DNA from: DASWRT01 sp036403035
GTDB lineage: Bacteria; Pseudomonadota; Alphaproteobacteria; ATCC43930; CGMCC-115725
Length of the DNA stretch: 23,994 nt
NCBI GenBank assembly: GCA_036403035.1
Contig: DASWRT010000452.1
Span: 1 to 23,994, forward strand
Direction: 5' to 3'
Positions 1 to 8,952 of this stretch are shown here, one piece after another. The position numbers and the translations under genes were made by a program. Within the stretch, counting starts at the first letter, position 1, and each line of letters starts with the position of its first letter. The notes beneath the pieces were generated by a model. It was not told where the DNA came from. It ran no database searches and saw only the letters and a program-made list of their open reading frames with translations.

Positions 1-2898
1 GGGTTCACCGGCTTCCGCTGCGACGCCGCCTATCAGGTGCCGGGCGAGGCGTGGCGGGCGCTGATCGAGGCGGGGCGCGCGGTCCGGCCGGACCTCGTCT
101 TCTGCGCCGAAACGCTGGGCGCGCAGCCCGACCAGGTGCGCCAGCTCGCCGAGGCCGGGTTCGACTACCTGTTCAACAGCGTCAAGTGGTGGGATTTCCG
201 CGCGCCCTGGCTCCTCGACCAGTACGAGGCGTACCGGCGGATCGCGCCCTCGATCGGCTTTCCGGAGAGCCATGACACCGACCGGCTGATCGCCGATCTC
301 GGGCGCGCCGGGATCTCCGACCCGCATGAGATCGAGGCGCGCTATCGCTTCCTCTACGCCTTCTCGGCAGCCTTCTCGGCCGGCGTGATGATGCCGATGG
401 GGTACGAGTTCGGCTGGTCGCGGCGGGTCGACGTCGTCGAGACCCGGCCGGAGCATGCTGGCGAGGAGGAGATGCGGTTCGACCTGTCGCCGTTCATCGC
501 CGCGGTCAACCGGCTGAAGAACGACGTTCCCGCGCTCGCGGCCGAAGGGCCGCAGGAGCTGCTGACCACGGCCGGCGACCCGGTCGTGGCGCTGTCCCGG
601 CGCACCGAGGACGGCAGCGGCGAATGGGCCTTCATCCTCGCCAACACCGACCCGTTCGCGCCGCGCGAGGTCGACACCGACGCGCTGCTCGCCGCCGCCG
701 GGCCCGCGAACATCGCGTTGAGCGACGCGACTCCCGAGGCAGGGGGCGACGTCGAGCCCGGACTGCATATCGAGCTGGCGCCGCTGCAAGTCCGCGTCCT
801 GCGCGGCCGGCAGGCCGTGGCGCGCCATCCGGTGGTGCACGGCGGCGACCGCGGCGGCGCGAGCGCCGTCGATACGGCGGCGGCCGGCGGCAAGCCCGCG
901 GCAGCGGCGACGGCGATGACCGAGGGCGTTCATCATCATCCGGCGTGGTCGCCGCGCGCCCGCATCGCGATCGAGGACGTCTGGCCGGAGATCGACGCGG
1001 GCCGCTTCCCGGTGAAGCGGGTCGCCGGCGACACGGTCGAGGTCTGGGCGGACATCTTCCGCGACGGACACGATAAGATCGCCGCCGCCGTCAAGTACCG
1101 CACGCTCGGCGACGCGGAGTGGCGCGAGGCGCCGATGGAGTTCGTCGACAACGACCGATGGACCGGCCGCTTCGCCGTCGAGGAGAACGCGCGCTACGTC
1201 TACGCGATCGAGGCCTGGACCGACGTCTTCGCCTCGTGGCGCGACGAGGTGCGGAAGAAGCGCGACGCCGGCCAGGACATCGGCCTTGAGCTGATGGAGG
1301 GCCGCACGCTCCTCGTGCGGGCCCGCGAGCGCGCGGCGGCGGACGAGGCGCGGCGGCTCGACCGGGTGCTTGCCGAGTTCGACGAGACCGAGGGCGACCG
1401 GGACGCACGGGCCGACCTGATGCTGTCGCGGCTGGTGCAGGACCTGATGGCGCGCTGCGACGACCGTGCCGACGCCACGCGCTACCGCGAGATCGAGATC
1501 GTCGTCGACCGGCCCGCGGCGCAGTTCGCGGCGTGGTACGAGATGTTCCAGCGCAGCCAGGGCACCGACCCGGCGCGCGGCGCCACGTTCGACGACTGCA
1601 TCCGGCGGCTGCCCTATGTCCGCGACCTCGGCTTCGACGTCGTGTACCTCGTGCCGATCCACCCGATCGGCCGTACCAACCGCAAGGGCCGCGACAATAC
1701 CCTCAACCCCGGGCCGGACGATCCGGGCAGCCCGTACGCGATCGGCGGGGACGAGGGCGGGCACAAGGCGGTGCATCCGGAACTCGGCACGCTCGACGAT
1801 TTCCGCCGCTTCGTCGCCGCCGCGCACCAGTACGGGCTGGAGGTCGCGCTCGACTTCGCGGTGCAGGCGTCGCCGGACCATCCGTGGCTGCGCGAGCATC
1901 GGGAATGGTTCGTCGTCCGGCCGGACGGCACGATCAAGTACGCCGAGAACCCGCCGAAGAAGTACCAGGACATCGTCAACGTCGACTTCTACAACCCGGC
2001 GCGGCAATCGCTGTGGGACGAGCTGCGCGACACGCTGCTCTTCTGGGTCGAGCAGGGCGTCAAGGCGTTCCGCGTCGACAACCCGCACACCAAGCCGGTG
2101 CCGTTCTGGGAGTGGTGCATCCGCGAGGTGCAGGAGCGCCACCCCGACGTGATCTTCCTGTCCGAGGCGTTCACCCGGCCGAAGATGATGCGGCTCCTTG
2201 CGAAAGCGGGGTTCACGCAGTCCTACAGCTACTTCACATGGCGCAACACCAAGCAGGAGCTGACCGAGTACCTGACCGAGCTGACGCAGGGGACGAGCAA
2301 GGAGTATCTGCGCCCGAACTTCTTCACCAATACGCCGGACATCCTGCCCACCTTCCTCCAGGAAGGCGGCCGCCCGGCCTTCCGCATCCGCTTCGTGCTG
2401 GCCGCGACGCTCTCCGGCGCCTACGGCATCTACAACGGCTACGAGCTGTGCGAGAACGCGGCGATCCCCGGCAAGGAGGAATATCTCCACTCCGAGAAGT
2501 ACGAGTACAAGGTCTGGGACTGGGACCGGCCGGGCAACATCAAGGACGACATCGCCAAGCTCAATTTCTTCCGGCGCGAGAACCCGGCGCTGCACCTGTT
2601 CACGAATCTGCGGTTCTATCCGGCCCGGGACGACAACGTCCTGTTCTACGGCAAGATGACGCCGGACCGGTCGAACATGGTGTTCTGCGCCGTCAACGTC
2701 GATCCGCACGCCATGCACGAGGCGACGATCGAGTTCCCGCTCCAGGAGATGGGCATCGGCGACGACGAACCGTTCGAGGCGTTCGAGCTGTTCTCCGGCC
2801 GGCGGCATGTCTGGCGCGGCGCGCGGCAATGGGTGCGGCTCGATCCTGACGTGAACCCGGCGGCGGTGTTCCGCGTTTCCCGCCCGACGTACGGATAG
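1..2898 (+). CDS. glgE: GH13 domain fused to GlgE maltosyltransferase (5' partial)
   Basis: The reading frame is open from base 1, so the gene starts upstream; the ATG at 37 lies inside a conserved GH13 block and is not the start. Two catalytic modules are visible. The first (to about base 800) is the C-terminal part of an alpha-amylase-family domain with FRCDAAYQVP (Asp at 22-24), FCAETLG (Glu at 109-111) and SHDTDRL (Asp at 274-276). A Gly/Ala-rich linker (about 830-930) follows. The second, from about 950 (ARIAIEDVWPEIDAGRFPVK), is a complete GlgE: FRVDNPHTKP (nucleophile Asp 2077-2079), LSEAFTRP (Glu 2164-2166) and NTPDIL (Asp 2338-2340). GlgE (GH13_3) extends alpha-1,4-glucan with maltose from maltose-1-phosphate in the cytoplasm. 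The maltokinase that makes this donor is encoded next. The GlgE assignment is strong; the role of the N-terminal module is unknown. Confidence 0.93.
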   Translation, partial: GFTGFRCDAAYQVPGEAWRALIEAGRAVRPDLVFCAETLGAQPDQVRQLAEAGFDYLFNSVKWWDFRAPWLLDQYEAYRRIAPSIGFPESHDTDRLIADLGRAGISDPHEIEARYRFLYAFSAAFSAGVMMPMGYEFGWSRRVDVVETRPEHAGEEEMRFDLSPFIAAVNRLKNDVPALAAEGPQELLTTAGDPVVALSRRTEDGSGEWAFILANTDPFAPREVDTDALLAAAGPANIALSDATPEAGGDVEPGLHIELAPLQVRVLRGRQAVARHPVVHGGDRGGASAVDTAAAGGKPAAAATAMTEGVHHHPAWSPRARIAIEDVWPEIDAGRFPVKRVAGDTVEVWADIFRDGHDKIAAAVKYRTLGDAEWREAPMEFVDNDRWTGRFAVEENARYVYAIEAWTDVFASWRDEVRKKRDAGQDIGLELMEGRTLLVRARERAAADEARRLDRVLAEFDETEGDRDARADLMLSRLVQDLMARCDDRADATRYREIEIVVDRPAAQFAAWYEMFQRSQGTDPARGATFDDCIRRLPYVRDLGFDVVYLVPIHPIGRTNRKGRDNTLNPGPDDPGSPYAIGGDEGGHKAVHPELGTLDDFRRFVAAAHQYGLEVALDFAVQASPDHPWLREHREWFVVRPDGTIKYAENPPKKYQDIVNVDFYNPARQSLWDELRDTLLFWVEQGVKAFRVDNPHTKPVPFWEWCIREVQERHPDVIFLSEAFTRPKMMRLLAKAGFTQSYSYFTWRNTKQELTEYLTELTQGTSKEYLRPNFFTNTPDILPTFLQEGGRPAFRIRFVLAATLSGAYGIYNGYELCENAAIPGKEEYLHSEKYEYKVWDWDRPGNIKDDIAKLNFFRRENPALHLFTNLRFYPARDDNVLFYGKMTPDRSNMVFCAVNVDPHAMHEATIEFPLQEMGIGDDEPFEAFELFSGRRHVWRGARQWVRLDPDVNPAAVFRVSRPTYG

Positions 2899-2927
2899 CA
2901 CTCACCCGGCGACAGCACTCAGCCGGC
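2897..2927. repeat. 14-bp imperfect tandem duplication at the glgE stop
   Basis: AGCACTCACCCGGC (2897-2910) and AGCACTCAGCCGGC (2914-2927) differ at one base and are separated by GAC, giving a 17-bp period. The first copy overlaps the last base pair of the glgE TAG stop. The rest of the 65-bp gap before treS-mak holds a short AGC run and no hairpin that I can see, so glgE and treS-mak are probably co-transcribed. Confidence 0.5.
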
Positions 2928-2963
2928 AGCAGCAGCAGCGCGAAGCGAGGCGCATCGGACATT

Positions 2964-5900
2964 ATGGAAAGCAGCAGGGAGCCGCTCTGGTACAAGGACG
3001 TCGTCGTGTACCAGTTGCACGTCAAGGCGTTCTTCGATTCGAACGACGACGGCATCGGCGACTTCGCCGGGCTCACCGCCAAGCTCGACTACCTTCAGGA
3101 TCTCGGCGTCACCGCGCTCTGGCTGCTGCCCTTCTACCCGTCGCCGCTGCGCGACGACGGGTACGACATCGCGGACTACCGCAACGTCAACCCGACCTAC
3201 GGCACGATGGCCGACTTCCGCACCCTCGTGCGCGAGGCGCACCGGCGGAACCTCAAGGTCATCACCGAGCTGGTCGTCAACCACACCTCCGACCAGCACC
3301 CCTGGTTCCAGCGGGCGCGGCGCGCGAAGGTCGGATCGCGCCTGCGGGACTTCTACGTGTGGAGCGACACCGACCAGAAGTTCGACGGCACGCGCGTCAT
3401 CTTCCTCGACACCGAGAAGTCGAACTGGGCGTGGGACCCGCTGGCGAAGGCCTATTATTGGCATCGCTTCTACTCGCACCAGCCGGACCTCAACTTCGAC
3501 AACCCGCGCGTCTACCGCGCCGTGTCGAACGTGATGAAGTTCTGGCTCGATATCGGCGTCGACGGGCTCCGCCTTGACGCCGTGCCCTATCTCGTCGAGC
3601 GCGAGGGCACGAACAACGAGAACCTGCCGGAGACGCACGCGGTCCTGAAGCGGCTCCGCGCCGACCTCGACCGCACCTACGGCGACCGCATGCTGCTGGC
3701 CGAGGCGAACCAGTGGCCGGAGGACGTGCTACAATATTTCGGCGACGGGGACGAATGCCACATGGCGTTCCACTTCCCGCTGATGCCGCGCATCTACATG
3801 GCGGTCGCGACCGAGGACCGGCACCCGATCACCGACATCATGCGGCAGACCCCGGAGATTCCGGAGAACTGCCAGTGGGCGGTCTTCCTGCGCAATCATG
3901 ACGAGCTGACGCTCGAAATGGTCACCGACCGCGAGCGCGACTATCTCTGGACCTTCTATGCGTCCGACCGCCGCGCCCGCATCAATCTCGGCATCCGGCG
4001 GCGCCTCGCGACGCTGATGGAGAACGACCGGCGCAAGATCGAGCTGCTGAACGGGCTGCTCTTCTCGATGCCCGGCACCCCGATCGTCTATTACGGCGAC
4101 GAGATCGGGATGGGGGACAACATCTTCCTCGGCGACCGCGACGGCGTGCGCACGCCGATGCAGTGGACGCCCGACCGCAACGGCGGCTTCTCGCGCGCCG
4201 ATCCGGCGCGCCTCTACCTGCCGCCGATCATGGACCCGGTCTACGGCTACCAGGCGGTGAACGTCGAGGCGCAGACGCGCTCGCCCTCGTCGCTGCTCAA
4301 CTGGGCGAAGCGGATGATCTCGGTGCGGCAGACGCGCCGCGCCTTCGGCCGCGGCCGGCTGCGTTTCCTCTATCCGTCGAACCGCAAGGTTCTCGCCTAT
4401 ATGCGCGAGTACGAGGACGAGACGATCCTCTGCGTCGCCAATCTCTCCCGCTCGCCGCAGGCCGTCGAGCTGGACCTGTCGGACTACAAGGGACGGATGC
4501 CGATCGAGCTGATGGGGCGCAGCGAGTTCCCGCCGGTCGGCGATCTGCCCTATCTGCTGACGCTCCAGGGGCACAGCTTCTTCTGGTTCGCGCTGGAGCC
4601 GGTGCCGCAGGACGCCGAGCGGCCGCGCTGGGCTTGGAGCGCCGCCGGCGTGCAGGGCACGCCGGAGTTCGTCACCCTCGTCGTGCCGAACGGCTGGTCC
4701 GACCTGCTGAGCCGGCACAACCGCCCGCAGCTGGAGCGCGACGTCCTGCCGGCGTTCCTCCCGGCGCAGCGCTGGTTCGCGGGGAAGAGCGACCGGATCC
4801 GCCGGACGACGGTGCTTGCCGGCGTCCCGATGGGCACGCTCGCCAGCGGGGCGATGATCGCCGCCGTCGAGGTGGAGCTGGGCGACGGGACGGCGCAGCG
4901 CTACCTGCTGCCGGTCGGTGCGAGCTGGGCGCCGGAGGGGAGCGACATGCGCGCCGGGCTGCTGCCCTGCACGCTGGCGCAGCTCCGGCAGTTCCACCGC
5001 AACGGCGCCCTGATCGACGCCGTGGCGCAGGAAAGCTTCGTGCTCGAGACCGTGCGGGCGATCGAGGCCGACCGCACGGCCGCGTTCGGCGACGGCGAGA
5101 TCCGCTTCCGCCGCACGAGGGCGTTCGCCGACCATCATATTGCGGAAACGCCCGTCGTGCGGCGGCTCGGCGCGGAGCAGTCGAACAGCTCGGTGCTGAT
5201 CGAGGAATACGGCGTCCTCAAGCTTTACCGGCGGCTGCGCGAGGGCGTCAGCCCCGAGGTCGAGATGGCGCTCCACCTCACCGAACGCACGGATTTCCGC
5301 AACACCCCGCCGCTGCTCGGGGCGATCGAGTGGCATCACGGCGGCGCCGGCGGCGACAGCGGCGGCGGTGACACGACGGCGCTCGGCGTGCTCTTCGCTT
5401 TCGTCCGCAATCAGGGCGAGGCGTGGTCGCAGGCGCTGGACTACCTTACCCGCTACCTCGACGAGGCGAACCTCGTCCCGTCCGATTCATCGGCGCCGAC
5501 CGGCGAGTTCGCCGGCCCGATCCCGGACCCGCATGCGATCTACTTCACGCTGGCGCAGACCTTGGGCAAGCGCACCGCCGAGCTGCATCGCGCGCTCGCC
5601 GCGCCGAGCGATGATCCCGCCTTCGCGCCGGAGCCGGTCGGCGACGAGGACATCGCGTCCTGGCGCGAGGAGGCGCGGCTTCTGGCGGCCGGCGTGCTCG
5701 ATCGTCTGGCGCAGGGCCGCGACGCGCTGCCCGAGGCGGCGCGCGCATTGGCCGACCGGCTGCTCGCGCTGCGCGACGAGGTGCCGGCGCGGCTTGCCGC
5801 GCTGCTGCCCGACCGCATCGACGCGCTGAAGACGCGGTTCCACGGCGACTACCATCTGGGGCAGGTCCTGGCCGTCCAGAACGACTATTTCATCATCGAC

Positions 5901-6317
5901 TTCGAAGGCGAGCCGTTGCGCTCGATCGCGGAGCGGCGTCGCAAGATGTCGCCGCTGAAGGACGTCGCCGGCATGCTCCGCTCGTTCGACTATTGCGCGG
6001 CCTCCGCCGTGCGGCAGCTTGCCGAGATCCGTCCCCATACCCTGCCGGTGCTGGAACGCCACGCGGCGGCGTGGCGGCGCAATGCCGCCGACGCCTTCAT
6101 GGAAGGCTACCGCGGGGCGATCGCCGGCTGTCCGTCGGTTCCCGCCGACCTGTCCGTCGCGCGCCGCATCCTGGACTTCTTCACGCTTGAGAAAGCGATC
6201 TACGAGGTCGGGTACGAGCTGGCGAACCGGCCGGCCTGGCTGCCGATCCCGCTTGCCGGCGTCCTGCAGATCATTGATCCCGAACCCGAAGAACACGCCC
6301 ATGCCGCAGCAGATTGA
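2964..6317 (+). CDS. treS: Trehalose synthase-maltokinase fusion (TreS-Mak)
   Basis: The 1117-residue protein has two modules. Residues 1 to about 550 are a GH13 trehalose synthase (maltose/trehalose isomerase): it opens with WYKDVVVYQLHVKAFFDSN and carries GLRLDAVPY (Asp205), LLAEANQW (Glu247) and LRNHDEL (Asp313). Residues from about 570 (LPAFLPAQRWFAGKS) to the end are a maltokinase, with the kinase loop HGDYHLGQ (Asp962) and the metal-binding IIDFEGEP (Asp979). The product would convert trehalose to maltose and phosphorylate it with ATP to maltose-1-phosphate, the GlgE donor. TreS-Mak fusions are known in bacteria. The ATG at 2964 is chosen because conserved TreS sequence begins within ten residues; the nearest purine run (GAGG, 2947-2950) is rather distant. 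The 3' end overlaps glgB by 17 bp, suggesting translational coupling. Confidence 0.96.
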   Translation: MESSREPLWYKDVVVYQLHVKAFFDSNDDGIGDFAGLTAKLDYLQDLGVTALWLLPFYPSPLRDDGYDIADYRNVNPTYGTMADFRTLVREAHRRNLKVITELVVNHTSDQHPWFQRARRAKVGSRLRDFYVWSDTDQKFDGTRVIFLDTEKSNWAWDPLAKAYYWHRFYSHQPDLNFDNPRVYRAVSNVMKFWLDIGVDGLRLDAVPYLVEREGTNNENLPETHAVLKRLRADLDRTYGDRMLLAEANQWPEDVLQYFGDGDECHMAFHFPLMPRIYMAVATEDRHPITDIMRQTPEIPENCQWAVFLRNHDELTLEMVTDRERDYLWTFYASDRRARINLGIRRRLATLMENDRRKIELLNGLLFSMPGTPIVYYGDEIGMGDNIFLGDRDGVRTPMQWTPDRNGGFSRADPARLYLPPIMDPVYGYQAVNVEAQTRSPSSLLNWAKRMISVRQTRRAFGRGRLRFLYPSNRKVLAYMREYEDETILCVANLSRSPQAVELDLSDYKGRMPIELMGRSEFPPVGDLPYLLTLQGHSFFWFALEPVPQDAERPRWAWSAAGVQGTPEFVTLVVPNGWSDLLSRHNRPQLERDVLPAFLPAQRWFAGKSDRIRRTTVLAGVPMGTLASGAMIAAVEVELGDGTAQRYLLPVGASWAPEGSDMRAGLLPCTLAQLRQFHRNGALIDAVAQESFVLETVRAIEADRTAAFGDGEIRFRRTRAFADHHIAETPVVRRLGAEQSNSSVLIEEYGVLKLYRRLREGVSPEVEMALHLTERTDFRNTPPLLGAIEWHHGGAGGDSGGGDTTALGVLFAFVRNQGEAWSQALDYLTRYLDEANLVPSDSSAPTGEFAGPIPDPHAIYFTLAQTLGKRTAELHRALAAPSDDPAFAPEPVGDEDIASWREEARLLAAGVLDRLAQGRDALPEAARALADRLLALRDEVPARLAALLPDRIDALKTRFHGDYHLGQVLAVQNDYFIIDFEGEPLRSIAERRRKMSPLKDVAGMLRSFDYCAASAVRQLAEIRPHTLPVLERHAAAWRRNAADAFMEGYRGAIAGCPSVPADLSVARRILDFFTLEKAIYEVGYELANRPAWLPIPLAGVLQIIDPEPEEHAHAAAD

Positions 6318-8688
6318 GACGCCCGATACCCGCCCCCAGGCCGGTGACACGCGCCGGGACGACGCACCTCGGGACGAAGCGCCGGCCGCCCCGCGGCGGC
6401 CGTCGCCGCCGCCCGCGGCGGCGGCTGCGCCGAAAACCAGTCCGGCCGCGGCCAACCGCCCGAAGCTCGCGTCGCGGCCGGTGGCGGCGGCGGACCCGGC
6501 GATGCAGGCGATCGTCGAGGGACGCCACGGCGACCCGTTCAGCGTGCTCGGCATGCATATCGTGCGCGGCGGCAACGTCGTCGTGCGGACGTTCCTGCCC
6601 TGGGCGAAGCGCGTCCTGGTGATCGACCGCGCGACCGGCGAGCCCGTCGGCGAGCTGTCGCGCCTTCATCCCGACGGCTTCTTCGCGGGCACGATCCCCG
6701 AACGGCGGCAGTGGTTCCCGTACCGGCTGCGCGCCGAGGGCGATCCCGGCTGGACGGAGTTCGAGGACATCTACCGCTTTCAGCCGGTCCTCGGCGATCT
6801 CGACATCCACCTGCTGAACGAGGGCAACCACCTCCAGAGCTACCGCAAGCTCGGCTCGCATCCGATCGTGCATGAAGGCGTCGCCGGCGCTTCCTTCGCG
6901 GTATGGGCGCCGAATGCCCGCCGCGTCAGCGTCGTCGGCGATTTCAATTCCTGGGACGGGCGCCGCTGCCCGATGCGGATGCGCCATGCCGGCGGCATCT
7001 GGGAACTGTTCGTGCCCGGCCTGGAGCCGGGGCATCCCTACAAGTACGAGATCGTCGGCCCCGCCGGGGAGCTGCTGCCGCAGAAGGCCGATCCCTACGC
7101 GGGGCAGGCCGAGCTTCCGCCGCGCACCGCGTCGGTGGTCCCGCGGAAGCCCGAGCATGCCTGGCGCGACGCGCAATGGATGGCCGAGCGCTGGCGCCGC
7201 AACGACCGCGAGGCGCCGATCTCGATCTACGAGGTGCATCTCGGCTCGTGGCGGCGCATGCCGGACGAGGGCAACCGGTTTCTCACCTATCGCGAGATGG
7301 CCGACACGCTCGTCCCCTACGTGCGCGACATGGGCTTTACCCATATCGAAGTGCTGCCGATCACCGAGTTCCCGTTCGACGGCTCGTGGGGATACCAGCC
7401 GATCGGCCTGTTCGCGCCGACCAGCCGCTTCGGCACGGCGGACGATTGCCGCTACTTCATCGACGCCTGCCACGAGGCCGGTCTGTCGATCCTGCTCGAC
7501 TGGGTGCCCGGCCACTTTCCGACCGACGCGCACGGGCTGATGCGGTTCGATGGGACCGCGCTCTACGAACATGCCGACCCGCGGCAGGGCTTCCACCAGG
7601 ACTGGAATACGCTGATCTACAATTACGGCCGGCGCGAGGTGGCGAACTTCCTGCTGTCGAGCGGCCTGTGCTGGCTGGACGAGTTCCACATCGACGGGCT
7701 GCGCGTCGATGCGGTCGCCTCGATGCTCTATCTCGACTACAGCCGCAAGGCGGGCGAGTGGATCCCGAACCAGTATGGCGGGCGCGAGAACCTGGAGGCG
7801 ATCGCCTTTCTGCGCCGCATGAACGAGCTGGTGTTCGGGACGCAGCCCGGCGCCACGACGGCGGCCGAGGAGTCGACGGCGTGGCCGATGGTGTCGCGGC
7901 CGGTCTATCTCGGCGGGCTGGGCTTCGGCTTCAAATGGAACATGGGGTGGATGCACGACACGCTCCGCTACATGTCGCTCGACCCGATCCACCGCAAATA
8001 CCACCAGAACGACCTGACGTTCGGGCTGCTCTACGCGTTCCAGGAGAACTTCATCCTGCCGCTCTCGCATGACGAGGTCGTGCACGGCAAGGGCTCGCTG
8101 ATCGGCAAGATGCCGGGCGACGACTGGCAGCGCTTCGCCAATCTGCGCGCCTATTACGGCTTCATGTGGACGCACCCCGGCAAGAAGCTGCTGTTCATGG
8201 GCGGCGAGTTCGCGCAACGGCGGGAGTGGAACCACAACGACAGCCTCGACTGGCATCTGCTCGACCAGGGGCCGATGCATCGCGGCGTGCAAAGCCTGGT
8301 GCGCGACCTGAACCGCCTCTACCGCGAGGAGACGGCGCTCCACGAGCTGGACGTCGAGCCGGAGGGGTTCTCCTGGATCGACGCCAGCAACGCCGAGGGC
8401 AGCGTGCTCGCCTATTCCCGGCGCGGGCGCGACCCGCACCGGATCGCCGTGACCGTCTGCAACTTCACGCCGCTCGTGCGCGAGGACTACCGGATCGGCG
8501 TGCCGCTCCCCGGCGTCTGGCGCGAGCGCATCAACACCGACGCGACCGAATACGGCGGCAGCGGCGTGGGCAACGCGGGCGCTGTCACCGCCGACCCGGT
8601 GCCGATGCACGGCCATCCGCAGTCGCTCAACCTCCGCCTGCCTCCGCTCGCCACGCTCGTCTTCACGATCGGCCCGGCCGGGGCGTGA
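6301..8688 (+). CDS. glgB: 1,4-alpha-glucan branching enzyme GlgB
   Basis: The 795-residue protein makes alpha-1,6 branches in glycogen-like glucan. The first 65 or so residues are a Pro/Ala/Arg-rich, probably disordered extension. Then come the N1 module (HGDPFSVLGMH), a CBM48 module (FAVWAPNARRVSVVGDFNSW) and the GH13_9 catalytic domain. Catalytic residues are Asp470 (GLRVDAVASMLYLDYSR), Glu523 (AAEEST) and Asp591 (LSHDEVVHGKGS). The spacing of 53 and 68 residues equals that of E. coli GlgB (405/458/526), so the N-terminus is about 65 residues longer. The frame is open further upstream, but those codons lie inside treS-mak; the ATG at 6301 has a modest GAAGAA (6288-6293) seven bases before it. 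The gene would branch the linear chains made by GlgE. Confidence 0.95.
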   Translation: MPQQIETPDTRPQAGDTRRDDAPRDEAPAAPRRPSPPPAAAAAPKTSPAAANRPKLASRPVAAADPAMQAIVEGRHGDPFSVLGMHIVRGGNVVVRTFLPWAKRVLVIDRATGEPVGELSRLHPDGFFAGTIPERRQWFPYRLRAEGDPGWTEFEDIYRFQPVLGDLDIHLLNEGNHLQSYRKLGSHPIVHEGVAGASFAVWAPNARRVSVVGDFNSWDGRRCPMRMRHAGGIWELFVPGLEPGHPYKYEIVGPAGELLPQKADPYAGQAELPPRTASVVPRKPEHAWRDAQWMAERWRRNDREAPISIYEVHLGSWRRMPDEGNRFLTYREMADTLVPYVRDMGFTHIEVLPITEFPFDGSWGYQPIGLFAPTSRFGTADDCRYFIDACHEAGLSILLDWVPGHFPTDAHGLMRFDGTALYEHADPRQGFHQDWNTLIYNYGRREVANFLLSSGLCWLDEFHIDGLRVDAVASMLYLDYSRKAGEWIPNQYGGRENLEAIAFLRRMNELVFGTQPGATTAAEESTAWPMVSRPVYLGGLGFGFKWNMGWMHDTLRYMSLDPIHRKYHQNDLTFGLLYAFQENFILPLSHDEVVHGKGSLIGKMPGDDWQRFANLRAYYGFMWTHPGKKLLFMGGEFAQRREWNHNDSLDWHLLDQGPMHRGVQSLVRDLNRLYREETALHELDVEPEGFSWIDASNAEGSVLAYSRRGRDPHRIAVTVCNFTPLVREDYRIGVPLPGVWRERINTDATEYGGSGVGNAGAVTADPVPMHGHPQSLNLRLPPLATLVFTIGPAGA

Positions 8689-8754
8689 CCGAAGAAGGCT
8701 GAATCGGGATCGGGGATGGTGGGAGATGAGGGGATAACCGGAAAAACGCTTCAA

Positions 8755-8854
8755 TGCGAAGGCCGCAACGGGGCCGCGAAGGTGGTGGAGCCGCGATGCG
8801 CAAGGCGCGGACTTCCTTCTTGGCGACCTTTGCGACATGATCGCGACCTTTGCG
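8755..8854. repeat. Large imperfect inverted repeat between glgB and glgX
   Basis: Left arm 8755-8783 and right arm 8826-8854 align as a 29-bp inverted repeat with 19 Watson-Crick pairs and about 4 further G-U pairs if transcribed. The right arm contains a 12-bp direct repeat, GCGACCTTTGCG, at 8823-8834 and 8843-8854 (20-bp period). The left arm contains the degenerate counterpart GCGAAGG twice. The region between the arms holds a smaller CCGCG/CGCGG pair. Repeats of CGCAAAGG type recur between genes of many bacteria, so this looks like a dispersed extragenic repeat. It could also fold in the mRNA and uncouple glgX from glgB. No U tract follows, so it is not a classic terminator. Confidence 0.55.
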
Positions 8855-8872
8855 TTTAAGAGTTTCCTTTGT

Positions 8873-8915
8873 CCCCCCGATCCCCGAAATCCTCTGCCAC
8901 CCCCCCGATCCCCGA
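8873..8915. repeat. C-rich 15-bp direct repeat ahead of glgX
   Basis: CCCCCCGATCCCCGA occurs exactly at 8873-8887 and 8901-8915, a 28-bp period. Because 28 is not a multiple of three, the two copies would be read in different frames, so the stretch is more likely non-coding leader than glgX N-terminus. A related inverted 10-mer, GGGATCGGGG, lies at 8706-8715 just after the glgB stop. It could pair with either copy and bracket the large inverted repeat. Confidence 0.5.
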
Positions 8916-8952
8916 TTCAAAACCCTTCCCGGCACGCGTGACCGGTGGGCGC

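Noticed and set aside
1533..2849. 438-codon alternative-frame product inside glgE
   Set aside because: Out-of-frame reading of conserved GlgE sequence with no domain of its own.
2928..2940. AGC trinucleotide run as a microsatellite
   Set aside because: Only about four units long, expected by chance in this base composition.
6271..8838. 855-codon open frame on the minus strand opposite glgB
   Set aside because: Antisense shadow of a GC-rich gene: Arg/Ala/His/Val-rich composition, no recognisable domain, and glgB explains the DNA fully.
8869..8952. TTG-initiated N-terminal extension of GlgX
   Set aside because: It would translate the out-of-phase C-rich repeat and adds a Pro/Ser-rich stretch with no family match; kept only as an alternative start.
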